From Microvirga ossetica (GTDB lineage Bacteria; Pseudomonadota; Alphaproteobacteria; Rhizobiales; Beijerinckiaceae), in NCBI RefSeq assembly GCF_002741015.1, contig NZ_CP016619.1:682001-746000 (forward strand): 64,000 bases of DNA, written 5' to 3'. Both the position numbers and the translations under genes were made by a program. Each line of letters begins with the position of its first letter. Positions within the stretch are counted from its first letter, which is position 1. Positions 55,933 through 63,980 of this stretch are shown in pieces. The notes beneath the pieces were generated by a model. It did not search any database. It saw only the letters and a program-made list of their open reading frames with translations, and was not told the DNA's origin.

Positions 55933-56479
55933 GGAATAGGTCTCAATGAGGGTTGATGATGAGTGTGGGATGGCCTGCGTTGTGCGGGCCGCCCGTCGAA
56001 GGATCGACAATGTCACTCTCGTCTCAGGCGCTGCGCCGCTTCGGGCCGGCCTTTCAGCAAGGCGTGAGGGGTCCTTTTTGGGATTTTTCCCTTCTATCCT
56101 TCACCCGTCCGATACTCTTCCCGTCATTCTCTCCTGGGATTGTTTCACCTTTCCTCGTGACGTGCCCGGCACACACCGACCCAGTCGAAGGCAAGCCGCC
56201 GGTCCGATGATCGGCAGGGACATGCGACAGTGCGTTGCTCTTTGAGATCCTCGCGAGTTGCTGAGGATGGCCGCGCCGCTGGATCTCAGGGTTACGATGA
56301 CCGCAGCCGCATCAGTGGCTCAGCTGCGGACCCCGGCTCTGGTCGGGCGAAGAGACGCTCACCACAAGTTTCCTCGCGTGGAAACGAAAGGCGCCAATGC
56401 GGCTCTCGCGTCAGCGGACTCTGTGGATCACGCGACGGCGATGAGTGTGATGATCCTCTGCAAATAGGGACGGCCTAGG
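55933..56479. other. Upstream region of the pseudo-AAA cassette
   Basis: Contains the conserved upstream element at 56070-56101. The short plus-strand frames (about 56258) are not convincing. Confidence 0.5.
56070..56105 (-). promoter_or_regulatory. Conserved upstream element of pseudo-AAA cassette, copy 1
   Basis: The minus strand reads GGGTGAAGG, then AAGGGAAAAATCCCAAAAAG, then GACCC. The pattern AAATCCC-x2-AAAGGAC, preceded by GGTG-AGGG, recurs at 59722-59765 and 61254-61300, in each case upstream of AAA-cassette DNA. Probably a shared promoter or operator. Confidence 0.55.
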
Positions 56480-56765
56480 GGCCCAATCCCGTTACTGCGC
56501 CGTCGCGCGCGACGAGGGCAATCCGGACACTGACACGCCTGACCAGTGGTCGGCGCCGCCAAGTCTCGGCGAGCGTACGGAAGACAGGCGTATCGGGCAC
56601 GGCGGCAACGACGACGTCAGCGGCGGCGATATCGAACAGCAACGCCTCCCCGAGCGCTGTCGTCAGCAGCAAACGCTCGGAGCGCCCCGGCTTCCGGGCC
56701 AGCGGCCCCTTGCTGCATTTTGCGACAATGGATTTGCTTCAGTTTAGTGGAGAGCGGTTTTGCAA

Positions 56766-57623
56766 CTATCCGGCCAGCCTTTCGAACTGAACCGGACTGA
56801 CATAGTCCAGTGTTGAATGACGCCGGACGGGATTGTAGAAGCCGTCGATGTAACGCCCAATGGCCTCCCGGGCCTCGGCCCTGGTCTGGAACACGGTGCG
56901 CCAGACCAATTCGGATTTCAAGGTCTTGAAGAAGGTCTCGACCACCGAGTTGTCGTAGCAATTTCCCTTCCCGGACATCGAGATCCGGATGCCGTGCTTC
57001 CGCAACTCGGCCTGATACTCGATCGAACAATATTGGCTGCCACGGTCCGCGTGATGGGTCAGCCCCTCACTGGGCCTTCGGATCACCAGAGCCTTGCGCA
57101 GCGCCTCAAGCGCCAGCTCCTTGTGCAGTCGGTCGCTGACCGCCCAGCCAACCACCCGTCGGGCAAACAGATCCAGGACCACGGCCAGATAGAGCCAGCC
57201 CTCACCCGTCCACACGTACGAGATATCAGCGTTCCATTTCTGGTTCGGGCGCTCGGCCGAGAAGTCCTGCTCGAGCAGGTTGGGAGCAATAGGAAAGGCG
57301 TGGTGGCTGTCGGTGGTGCGCTTGAAGCGACGTTTCTGCCGGGCCTTGAGCCCATTCTCGCGCATCAGTCGGGCCGTCCGACGGCGCCCGATCGGCAGGC
57401 CCTGATCCTGGAGTTCGCGCGTCATCCGTGGGCTGCCATAGGTGCCATTCGATTCTCGAAAGGCGGATCGGACATGGGCGAGCAGCATCAGATCGTCGCG
57501 CTGACGCTGGCAGGCCGGACGACTTCGCCAGGCAAAGTAGCCGCTCTGGCTCACCTCAAGAACTTGGCACAGGCGCTGGATGGGGAATTCCGCTTTCGCC
57601 GCATCGATGAACGTGAACCTCAT
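56766..57623 (-). CDS. IS3-family transposase OrfB
   Basis: A 285-residue integrase-fold transposase: MRFTFIDAAKAEFPIQRLCQ, then first Asp in WNADISYVWTGEGWLYLAVV, second in HHADRGSQYCSIEYQ, Glu in NCYDNSVVETFFKTLKSELV (DDE with K/R at +7). ATG overlaps the orfA stop (ATGA). Function: cuts and joins IS ends as the OrfAB fusion after a -1 frameshift; here ATGA coupling could also be used. A TTTTTTC slip site is 20 nt upstream in orfA. Confidence 0.93.
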   Translation of the reverse strand: MRFTFIDAAKAEFPIQRLCQVLEVSQSGYFAWRSRPACQRQRDDLMLLAHVRSAFRESNGTYGSPRMTRELQDQGLPIGRRRTARLMRENGLKARQKRRFKRTTDSHHAFPIAPNLLEQDFSAERPNQKWNADISYVWTGEGWLYLAVVLDLFARRVVGWAVSDRLHKELALEALRKALVIRRPSEGLTHHADRGSQYCSIEYQAELRKHGIRISMSGKGNCYDNSVVETFFKTLKSELVWRTVFQTRAEAREAIGRYIDGFYNPVRRHSTLDYVSPVQFERLAG

Positions 57624-57907
57624 CGACTTCCCTCCTTGACGAAAAAAGCGGTGGCCTTCTTGAGGATGTCGCGCTCTTGCCGCAGCACCTCGTTCTCGCG
57701 ACGGAGGCGCTTGAGCTCGTCCATGACATCCTCACTGGGCGGCATGGCCGACGAAGGCCGTGTGTCCTGGTGCTCGGCCATCCAGCGCGCGAGCGTCGAA
57801 CGGTTCACCCCGAGATCATCGGCGATCGCGCGCTGAGAGCGCCCACTCGTCAAAACGAGGCGGACGGCCTCATCCTGAAACTCTCTCGTAAAACGGCTCT
57901 TCGGCAT
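57620..57907 (-). CDS. IS3-family transposase OrfA
   Basis: A 95-residue protein: HTH VLTSGRSQRAIADDLGVNRS, then leucine zipper-like coiled coil LKRLRRENEVLRQERDILKK. It binds IS ends and supplies the N-terminal part of OrfAB. Ribosome site CAGGAGGATCTCC. The TTTTTTC run near the end is a typical frameshift site. Overlaps orfB by 4 bases. Confidence 0.92.
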   Translation of the reverse strand: MPKSRFTREFQDEAVRLVLTSGRSQRAIADDLGVNRSTLARWMAEHQDTRPSSAMPPSEDVMDELKRLRRENEVLRQERDILKKATAFFVKEGSR

Positions 57908-58445
57908 GGAGATCCTCCTGCTTCATACAGAGTTCTCCACTTTCGCGATGCAAGTCCATTGACTGGCTGCCACCCGGTGCTGGCCATGAAGCGGCCGATG
58001 TCGAAGATGACGCCGTCGCCGCCCCTCATGCTGCCTCCGTCAATCGCGACGCTGGCCATGGCTCCGGAGACGGGGAGCGAGAGTATGAACACAGCCAGCC
58101 GTAAGGCCACCTCAGCCTCCGGCATGCGGTCGAGCGGCAGACCGCGATCCAGCAGAGTCTGATTCTTCATGATTTCGGACGCTGTTCTGCTGCCTGCAAT
58201 CTCGTCACCTGAGCCATCACTCATCCGCATCCACCGTCGCGTACTTGCCGTTTGCCCCAGTCCTGGAAAGATCCGCATTGACGCCGCTGCAAATGGTATT
58301 GGCCAAGCTTACTTGGTCCTGTTGTCGAAATACGACACGGCCAATGTTTCTGCGGCACTGGCCTAGTGTTGACGCATGGTTCATGTCTAGTGCACATCCT
58401 TGTCCAGACGGCCGTAAGAGCCTGGGAATTATTGCGGGGTGTACC

Positions 58446-58721
58446 ATGAGCGACAAGCAGGCAAATCAATGTGGATCGGTGGCTAAGCTCCATCCCGTCA
58501 GCACGCCGCCGATCGATGAGAACACCGCCTCGATGATCGACCTGCTGCAGGACCATCTGCGGCTCGCCCGCGAAGGCAAGCTGCGCTCGCTTGCCGTGGT
58601 GTCCGTGTCCGCTGACGGGTCCGCCATTGGCACCCAGTGGTCTTGCGATCCTGGCGATATGGCATCGCTGATCGGCAAGCTCACCGTCCTCACCCACGAT
58701 CTCATGGCCGCTCGCAAGTAA
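58446..58721 (+). CDS. Hypothetical protein, 91 residues
   Basis: MSDKQANQCGSVAKLHPVST, then IDENTASMIDLLQDHLRLAR, LAVVSVSADGSAIGTQWSCD, DMASLIGKLTVLTHDLMAAR. Looks like a small folded mixed protein of the type widespread in Hyphomicrobiales (VSV-DG...T-W); function unknown. Weak ribosome site GGGG. Independent of the divergent broken copy B. Confidence 0.65.
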   Translation: MSDKQANQCGSVAKLHPVSTPPIDENTASMIDLLQDHLRLAREGKLRSLAVVSVSADGSAIGTQWSCDPGDMASLIGKLTVLTHDLMAARK

Positions 58722-58794
58722 TCAGAACGAGTAGCGCAATCGGACTCAACCGGCTGCCCGAGGGCGGCATATCCAGATAAGTTCACGAAGCGCC

Positions 58795-58819
58795 CGAACT
58801 TCTACCAGCACCGGTCGTT
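58795..58819 (+). promoter_or_regulatory. Possible sigma-EcfG promoter of the KGG-protein gene
   Basis: CGAAC at 58795-58799, 16 bases, then CGTT at 58816-58819. The alphaproteobacterial general-stress sigma factor EcfG uses GGAAC-N16-18-CGTT. One base differs in the -35. The predicted start site is about 30 bp upstream of the ATG at 58855. Fits the stress-related KGG protein downstream. Confidence 0.5.
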
Positions 58820-58854
58820 CTCGGTTTAGGCTCAGAGGGTCTCGGAGAACAGTC

Positions 58855-59052
58855 ATGGGCGCTGATGGAAACGCGCCAAAGCGCGGCTTTGCTTCAATGA
58901 GTGAGGAAAGGCGTCGCGAGATCGCAAGCAAAGGCGGCAAGAGCGACCCGGCTGAAAAGCGCCATTTCTCCCAGAACACTGCACCCGCCTCCCAAGCTGG
59001 CCGCAAGGGAGGCCAGAACTCCCCGAGCCGCAGGAAGGATCATCAAGGATAG
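58855..59052 (+). CDS. KGG-motif stress-type protein
   Basis: A 65-residue hydrophilic protein: MGADGNAPKRGFASMSEERR, then EIASKGGKSD, and a second helical repeat KRHFSQNTAPASQAGRKGGQ. The doubled (R/K)-x-x-(A/S)-S-KGG motif is that of YciG/GsiB-like plant-type LEA stress proteins. It is thought to protect cells in desiccation or osmotic stress. A possible EcfG promoter lies upstream, which would connect it to the stress regulon that the broken nepR-like gene controls. Confidence 0.75.
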   Translation: MGADGNAPKRGFASMSEERRREIASKGGKSDPAEKRHFSQNTAPASQAGRKGGQNSPSRRKDHQG

Positions 59053-59248
59053 GCCACAGCCCAAGCTAACGGGCGAATTGCTGATTGGCAGTCCCGTTAT
59101 GGCACGATGGTCACGCAAGTGGCCTTGTTGCCAAAAATGGAGAGCCTTGTAACGGCTTTGGAAGCCCCTCCAAGGCGGCTCCCAAAGTACAGCGAAACCC
59201 CACTTTCCCCGGTGACAAAAATGGCTGGAGAAGTCTGCGGGATTTCAG

Positions 59249-59477
59249 TCAGGGTGACGCACCTGACAGCAAGCGGAACAAGCCAATGGCGCCATGTCCG
59301 ACGGCTTCGCTACCGCTGCTTGAGCGCGCCGTCGAAGCATGCGCATTCTCAGGCACAGCGTTGATGAGCTTGCTCATTTCGTTGAGGTTTGCGAGGAATC
59401 CTCTTCAGCATCGCCTTCACATGGGCCTTGACGGCCAGTTGGTTGGGTTCAGGGGCGCTCTGCGTCGGCTGGGTCAT
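59249..59477 (-). pseudogene. Frameshifted small gene near a CRP-type site
   Basis: Begins MTQPTQSAPEPNQLAVKAHV with strong ribosome site AGGAGAGTGCG. After AMLKR a one-base shift gives FLANLNEMSKLINAVPENAH to a stop at 59249. If joined, it is a soluble helical protein of about 75 residues. The break may be real or a sequencing error. Confidence 0.4.
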
Positions 59478-59550
59478 CGCACTCTCCTGCATCCTGCTGT
59501 GTGTGCAAGGGCAAGCCAGGATGACAGTCGCATATTCGAGAGATGTCTTC

Positions 59551-59566
59551 TGTGACTTAAGTCACA
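59551..59566. promoter_or_regulatory. Perfect CRP-like palindrome
   Basis: TGTGACTTAAGTCACA: both half sites equal the classical CRP consensus TGTGA-N6-TCACA. It lies 74 bp upstream of the small minus-strand gene at 59477, and between that gene and the third copy of the AAA upstream element. A Crp/Fnr protein is encoded at 224. Confidence 0.6.
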
Positions 59567-59721
59567 CAATTCGCAGCTTAGGGTATTCACATCCGTCGTC
59601 ATAAGGCTCAATTCGTAGATGGTTGATGGAAAACGAGCCCGCTCTTTCAACAGCGATCGTTCGAGCGCGTGCGATGAGGTCGGACTACCGCGTGCTGCGC
59701 CGGTTAACGGCGCCGCACCCT

Positions 59722-59765
59722 GGATTGTCCTTTTTGGGATTTTACTTGCTCCGCCCTCACCCATC
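59722..59765 (-). promoter_or_regulatory. Conserved upstream element, solitary copy
   Basis: Minus strand: GGGTGAGGGCGGAGCAAGTA then AAATCCCAAAAAGGACAATC. Same pattern as at 56070 and 61254, but no AAA gene follows it. Confidence 0.5.
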
Positions 59766-59929
59766 TGACGTCTCAGGTACCTCTGCCTACGAACGGCGAG
59801 GAAGGCGTCAGCGAGCGGTATGACGCCACTCGGCGCGGTTGAGGAAAGCGGGCGGACGAACGATGTGAACGTCCGTCAAGGGGATCAGCCACCCCATGTT
59901 GTCCATGGGCGGGTCCGCGCCCGAACAGA

Positions 59930-60094
59930 TCAGTCTACACCTGCCCGCTTAGAGCGTGGATTTTTCCAGGTCATCTGCGTGACACGGACTTGGCGGATGA
60001 ACAGCGGCGTCACGAAAGTTCGGAACGAGATTTGTATCTCCAGGGCTCGTGCATTTCCGGTTATCAAAGCAGGTGAGGTTTGCCGGACACGACA
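59930..60094 (-). pseudogene. C-terminal fragment of the AAA partner gene (copy 2)
   Basis: Directly after the stop of the second AAA-like gene, in the same frame, runs VRQTSPALITGNARALEIQI, SFRTFVTPLFIRQVRVTQMT and WKNP. This is paralogous to the last 50 residues of the partner at 54453 (DEPRAMEISVQKTLTLLFIR; YAPWK). A deletion fused it to the AAA gene's end, removing the partner's first 110 residues. Confidence 0.6.
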
Positions 60095-61120
60095 TCACGC
60101 ATTCGGGATTGTCACCATGCGATTCCGGACGCCGGTTCCGTCACTCACCTGCCGTCTCGCCGTCAGGAGAGACGGCAGGTGAGCATCGGCGGATGGGTTC
60201 GTTGCGTCCTGTGCCGATCGCTCGCCGACCGGGACGACGGTGATGATCCCCTCGCGCAGCACCAGCCGCACCGTGTGAACGCCCGCGACTTTCGCCTGCG
60301 CCAACCGGGCATCGAGCTCATCGCGCGGCAACCACGCATCTTCGATGCAAGGCTCGGTGGTTTTGTCCATGGAATGCGCCAGGATCCGGCCGTCGATGCC
60401 GCCCTTCAGAACAAGACCATGGGAGGCTATCTGGTCCGTAAAGCTACGATAATGTTCCAGCACCACCTCGCCCGGTGTCAGGGCCTTCAGGGCAAACACC
60501 GCATCAAGGCTTTTGAGGAGTGGGGCTGGAAAGCCGGCATCGAGAAGCAGCTTGAGGCACTGCACATGCAACCGGTCGGGATCCGGCTCATCGCGAGCAA
60601 TCTGGCCGATCTGTGTCTGCGCCACCTCGGTGGTCAAGACGAAGATCGCGTTGGCGAGCGCGATCTTCTTTCCGGCTTCATCTTCAGCGAACCCCTGGCT
60701 CCAGGCGTTCATCAGTTTCTTGAGAAGCTCGGGAGGGGCCTTGTCGATGTCCCGCAGAACGAGCACCCCGATGGGATTGTTCTTCAGCACGTAGAGCATC
60801 GAGCGGACTTGCGTGCCGCCGGAAGTCGGTGCAAAGAGATGGGCCAGATCCTCTCCTTGGATTGACGATAGCTCATACAACTCGCCCCCCGTCCTGAGGG
60901 AGTCGGCCAAGCCCGCGGGCAGACCGAGATGATCATTGCCGACGTTCGGGCCTGCGATGAGGAAGATGCCAGGTCTCTGTTGCGCTGGGCTGGCTGCGAT
61001 GTGCCGGCAGATCTCGGCCGCAAAGGCCGCGACGGCGGCATCCTGACCAATAAAGCGCTTGCGGATTCGGGTGATGAGTTCGCACAAGATCTCGTCATAC
61101 GGGAGGGAGCGGGTTGGCAT
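60095..61120 (-). CDS. ClpB-like AAA-2 protein with degenerate Walker A (pseudo-AAA, copy 2)
   Basis: A 341-residue paralogue of the protein at 54952: FIGQDAAVAAFAAEICRHIA, RPGIFLIAGPNVGNDHLGLP (P-loop without GK), VLVLRDIDKAPPELLKKLM, AIFVLTTEVAQTQIGQIARD, then LHVQCLKLLLDAGFPAPLLK. Same loss of the P-loop lysine. The last 25 residues look altered by the deletion that joined the partner fragment. Start at Met 61120; the upstream region has the conserved element at 61254. Likely a non-hydrolysing AAA scaffold. Confidence 0.8.
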   Translation of the reverse strand: MPTRSLPYDEILCELITRIRKRFIGQDAAVAAFAAEICRHIAASPAQQRPGIFLIAGPNVGNDHLGLPAGLADSLRTGGELYELSSIQGEDLAHLFAPTSGGTQVRSMLYVLKNNPIGVLVLRDIDKAPPELLKKLMNAWSQGFAEDEAGKKIALANAIFVLTTEVAQTQIGQIARDEPDPDRLHVQCLKLLLDAGFPAPLLKSLDAVFALKALTPGEVVLEHYRSFTDQIASHGLVLKGGIDGRILAHSMDKTTEPCIEDAWLPRDELDARLAQAKVAGVHTVRLVLREGIITVVPVGERSAQDATNPSADAHLPSLLTARRQVSDGTGVRNRMVTIPNA

Positions 61121-61167
61121 GAAGTCAGTCTTTCTGGGGAAGGATGATGGAAACGAAGGCTGGCGCT

Positions 61168-61750
61168 GCTGCGACGCGCGCCCGCCTGTTGCAGGGCGCG
61201 ACGCTGTCATCCTCGTCCGAGGCTGCACCGGTCTGGTTCGGCCTCAAGCGAAGCGTGCTTTGTCCTTTGCGGGATTTGCCTTGTCTTGCCCTACACCTGT
61301 CCAGGTGCCGTCCCATCGTCCGTTCTTGGGATCGTGCCTTCCGGGGCTGTTGCTTCCTCTTCCTCACTGACGTCAAAAGTGCCGTGGTCCGTGAGAATGC
61401 CGTGTTGAAACCGGCATCACAGATGCCCTACTGAAGCGTCTCTTGGCCGGGCACGCCATTCAATCTGTGGTAGGACGATATCTTAATCCGATGCGACCAC
61501 TGAACATGCATGGCTCGTGATTGAAGTGTTCTGCAATTAGCAATCACGATACTGTCGGTGATGAAGCCAGCTTTCCCACGGCCTCAATTGCCATATCCCC
61601 AGTGGATTAGATTTCAACTATCGGCCAGTCCTGCTAACCGCCTATATCCACCCGATTCCAACAGGGAATCTGATAACGACCCTTTTGACAAGAAGTCTGT
61701 TGCCGTCCTGAACGATGGCAGCACAGAATTGCTCTGTGTGATACCGGAGC
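61168..61750. other. Upstream region and empty stretch
   Basis: Contains the third conserved element 61254-61300 and a copy of the recurring motif (complement) at 61683-61698. No gene supported. Confidence 0.5.
61254..61300 (-). promoter_or_regulatory. Conserved upstream element of pseudo-AAA cassette, copy 2
   Basis: Minus strand: GGTGTAGGGCAAGACAAGGC then AAATCCCGCAAAGGAC, followed by AAAGCACGC. Matches the pattern of 56070. Confidence 0.55.
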
Positions 61751-62167
61751 ATGGCATCAGCCCAGGACATACCTTTGACCAAGATTGCGTTGATCTCCGA
61801 TCTTCACCTTGAGGAAAGCAAGGACCCATCCCCGTTGGGGACGCCGCCTGGGATGTTTCAGGTCTTTGGCAGCCTCTCGCTTCCCCGTGAGATCGATGCC
61901 GATATCATGGTGATCGCCGGCGATACGCATCCCGATCCCGAGATCCGGCGCCAGGTCCTTGCAAAGATTGAAGATGAGCTCGGCTTGCTGGTTATCCACG
62001 TCAACGGCAACCATAACTAATATGGCGGCTCATTTCCAAACGATCCGGGCGACCTCGAGAACAAGCGCGAGATCCTGGCCGATGACAAGCTCCGGGCCAT
62101 CTTCGGGGTCAGGGACAAGGTCAGCATGTTCGAGATGAACAAGCACATTGCCCAGCACCTGTCCTGA
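61751..62167 (+). pseudogene. Calcineurin-like phosphoesterase with a premature stop
   Basis: First domain: TKIALISDLHLEESK (metal motif D-x-H), DADIMVIAGDTHPDPEIRRQ (G-D-x), VNGNHN (GNH motif with N in place of the usual D/E). Then a TAA at 62018, where TAT or TAC (Tyr of the GNHxYY motif) is expected. It continues in frame YGGSFPNDPGDLENKREILA, VSMFEMNKHIAQHLS to TGA 62165. The family protein is about 260 residues; this is truncated too. Nonfunctional. Confidence 0.65.
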
Positions 62168-62289
62168 TCGTCCATTTTTAGACGAAGAGAGGCATCTTGC
62201 GTTGATCCAAGCTCTGAAGAAAGGCTGCTGCATACGCTACGAGAGCGCTCGTTCAAGCACCTTCTGAAGAGCTTAGGGTCAAAACCGGC

Positions 62290-62518
62290 GGAAGCGTCGA
62301 AACACGCTATTCCGATTCCCAAACATCTCGGGCAGATCGCGCCAAGGCGACCCAGTGCGGACCATCCACAGCACCGCCTCCAGGAACAGCCGATTGTCTG
62401 AACCGGTGCGACCGAGATCGCCGGCCTTGCCAGGAAGCAACGGCGCGACACGCTCCCATTGTTTATTGTTCAGGACCAAGCGATTAAGATGACCTCCCGT
62501 TTTCCAGCTTTGAACCAA
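62290..62518 (-). pseudogene. IS5-family transposase N-terminal remnant
   Basis: Reads [60 protein letters not shown], the conserved first 65 residues of IS5-type (IS427-like) transposases. The rest is absent. Confidence 0.75.
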
Positions 62519-62567
62519 AATTCGCCAGGAGCGGGAATCCCTCAGAGCACCTGAATGTCCACAGGCT

Positions 62568-63101
62568 TTAACGCTCTTCGACCCCCTCCATCGGAATTTT
62601 GTTCAGTGCGGCGAACTCGTCTTCTAATAAGCGTCGAATGTCATCCGGGGTGTCGCTCGCGGATAAGACGCGCCGGGGATTTAACGCCCTCAGGTCGGTC
62701 ATCAGGATGAGGCGCCGCGCAAATTCCATCAGCCGCTTGTGCTCATCCCTGGTCAGGATCCTGACGCATCGGCCGTCGATAAAACAGGCCACATACGCAG
62801 GGCTTGTGGACGAGCTCAGGGCCTGAAACGTCAGATCCCCATTGTATGGGATCTCCTTGTCGCGTTCCGAAGCTGAGCGCCCAAGCTCGGACGATCCTCG
62901 TAGGATGTCAGGCAGGTCTGCCGAGGAGCGCTCCTCGTCCGGAACCTCCTCTGTGCCGTGATGGATCAAGCGTCCGTCCGCGGTGATCGTGTAATCGTCA
63001 AAGAACTGGGTTGGGGTGTCGCGAGTTATGAAGACGGTGCCCTCAGGTGGCTGTGGCTCAGGGAGGGGCATTTCGCACCGGATGTGATCGTAAGTACTCA
63101 T
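62568..63101 (-). CDS. Hypothetical protein, 177 residues
   Basis: Starts [20 protein letters not shown] with GGGAGAGCATCC upstream. Later [19 protein letters not shown], and [20 protein letters not shown] suggest a beta-rich middle with a helical end ([17 protein letters not shown]). No known domain; may belong to a phage-like or accessory set. Confidence 0.6.
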   Translation of the reverse strand: MSTYDHIRCEMPLPEPQPPEGTVFITRDTPTQFFDDYTITADGRLIHHGTEEVPDEERSSADLPDILRGSSELGRSASERDKEIPYNGDLTFQALSSSTSPAYVACFIDGRCVRILTRDEHKRLMEFARRLILMTDLRALNPRRVLSASDTPDDIRRLLEDEFAALNKIPMEGVEER

Positions 63102-63185
63102 CGCCTGGATGCTCTCCCCTGCAAGGTATACGCTGGAGTTACCAGCTGGTAACCCGAAGTCGAATGCAGTCTCTTGGCAGGCCTC

Positions 63186-63562
63186 TTACACCCAGACGAT
63201 GTCCTCATCATGGATCGGTGCGAGGCCTGTGTCGTTCTCGTCTGGCTCCAGGTAGAGTCCCTGCATACCCGCTTCAAGGAACCGTCGGACGTTCAAAAGA
63301 TCGTCGAGAGAGCCGCTGGTGATCACGGCAAGCGGCGCCCTGCCCTGGAAGATCGAGCCATTATAAGACCCAGTCAGCCAATCCCTCACATCGTCGGTGC
63401 CCTCGCAGAGCACCCGGAGAGCCTGGTAGATCCCTAGAACGGCTGAAATGCGCATGAGCACATTCACACTCAATGTCAGATCGCGCTCACCCCTCGCCTG
63501 CTTGGGCGCTTGGCTGCGTCATAGGCCTGTACGTCGGGCGCGTCCTTCTCATCGTCTGACAT
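63186..63562 (-). pseudogene. MbcA/ParS-type antitoxin-like protein with a frameshift
   Basis: The 3' part reads VLMRISAVLGIYQALRVLCE and GSIFQGRAPLAVITSGSLDD, LLNVRRFLEAGMQGLYLEPD: the DUF2384/MbcA-ParS toxin-binding fold, which pairs with RES-type NAD-consuming toxins. The only good start is ATG 63562 (MSDDEKDAPDVQAYDAAKRP), in another frame; a one-base shift at about 63495 is required. A TTG at 63473 might instead initiate. Its neighbour is a similar protein 25 bp upstream. No toxin gene visible. Confidence 0.55.
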
Positions 63563-63587
63563 GTTGAGATCTTGAGGTGCTCCGCTG
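63474..63587. other. Junction of the two antitoxin-like genes
   Basis: Contains the 5' end of the frameshifted antitoxin gene (ATG at 63562) and the 25-bp gap to its neighbour. Confidence 0.4.
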
Positions 63588-63980
63588 CTAGTCTGCTCCT
63601 TGCGCCCGAGCGATATCAATTACCTCCTCGACACAGCCTACCCTAAGAGACTCAAGCGGCGAGAGCCCGTCGAGGGCATCATCCGCAACCAAAAGCCACT
63701 CCAGTCGCATCCAGTCGGCTCGTATCGGCATAACTGCCAAGGCCTCCGAGAGCCCCGGTGCCATTCCGTTCGGCCCGAACTGGCAGGCCGGGTACCCGTG
63801 GCCGTCCCCTGTCTTTACGGCGATGATCGTCCCGACCTTGCGCCGCTCCTCGATCAATTGCTCGGGGACATTAAGGAGTGAGGCGACCTCCAAAAGCGAG
63901 TAGAGACCTCCGGCCATTTCGATCAGTTCAGCTTTCCAAATGTCGCCGGCCGCGATCAGGGCTTGCAAATCGGTTGTCAT
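63588..63980 (-). CDS. Antitoxin-like protein with HTH and MbcA-type C-terminal block
   Basis: A 130-residue protein. MAGGLYSLLEVASLLNVPEQ is a helix-turn-helix-like start; HGYPACQFGPNGMAPGLSEA and MRLEWLLVADDALDGLSPLE, SLRVGCVEEVIDIARAQG belong to the MbcA/ParS antitoxin-like family. Good ribosome site GAGGCAGAAGAA before ATG. It precedes the frameshifted antitoxin-like gene by 25 bp, so both are one operon. Whether it binds a toxin elsewhere is unknown. Partner genes may lie beyond the right edge. Confidence 0.65.
   Translation of the reverse strand: MTTDLQALIAAGDIWKAELIEMAGGLYSLLEVASLLNVPEQLIEERRKVGTIIAVKTGDGHGYPACQFGPNGMAPGLSEALAVMPIRADWMRLEWLLVADDALDGLSPLESLRVGCVEEVIDIARAQGAD

Larger units (their letters stand above)
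56729..57958 (-). mobile_element. IS3-family element (1230 bp) without target duplication
   Basis: Ends TGGATTTGC at 56729 and TGGACTTGC (complement) at 57950-57958, followed by a matching AGTGGAGA block in both termini. Flanks do not share a 3-4 bp duplication, consistent with a deletion after insertion. Two overlapping genes, orfA and orfB. Confidence 0.85.
56480..58230 (-). pseudogene. Copy B of the duplicated gene, interrupted by an IS3 element
   Basis: The N-terminal part (58230-57959) reads SDGSGDEIAGSRTASEIMKN and AVFILSLPVSGAMASVAIDG, then RFMASTGWQPV. The C-terminal part (56728-56480) reads IVAKCSKGPLARKPGRSERL, LTTALGEALLFDIAAADVV and WRRRPLVRRVSVRIA. Between them lies the IS3 element 56729-57958. 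Compared with copy A, about 40 residues around the join are missing, so the IS3 insertion was joined to a deletion of about 125 bp. Unknown function. The Glu of copy A's possible ECTKG motif is Lys here (AKCSKG). Confidence 0.7.

Noticed and set aside
56817..57836. 339-residue plus-strand frame over the IS3 genes
   Set aside because: Antisense of OrfA and OrfB; no ribosome site or family.
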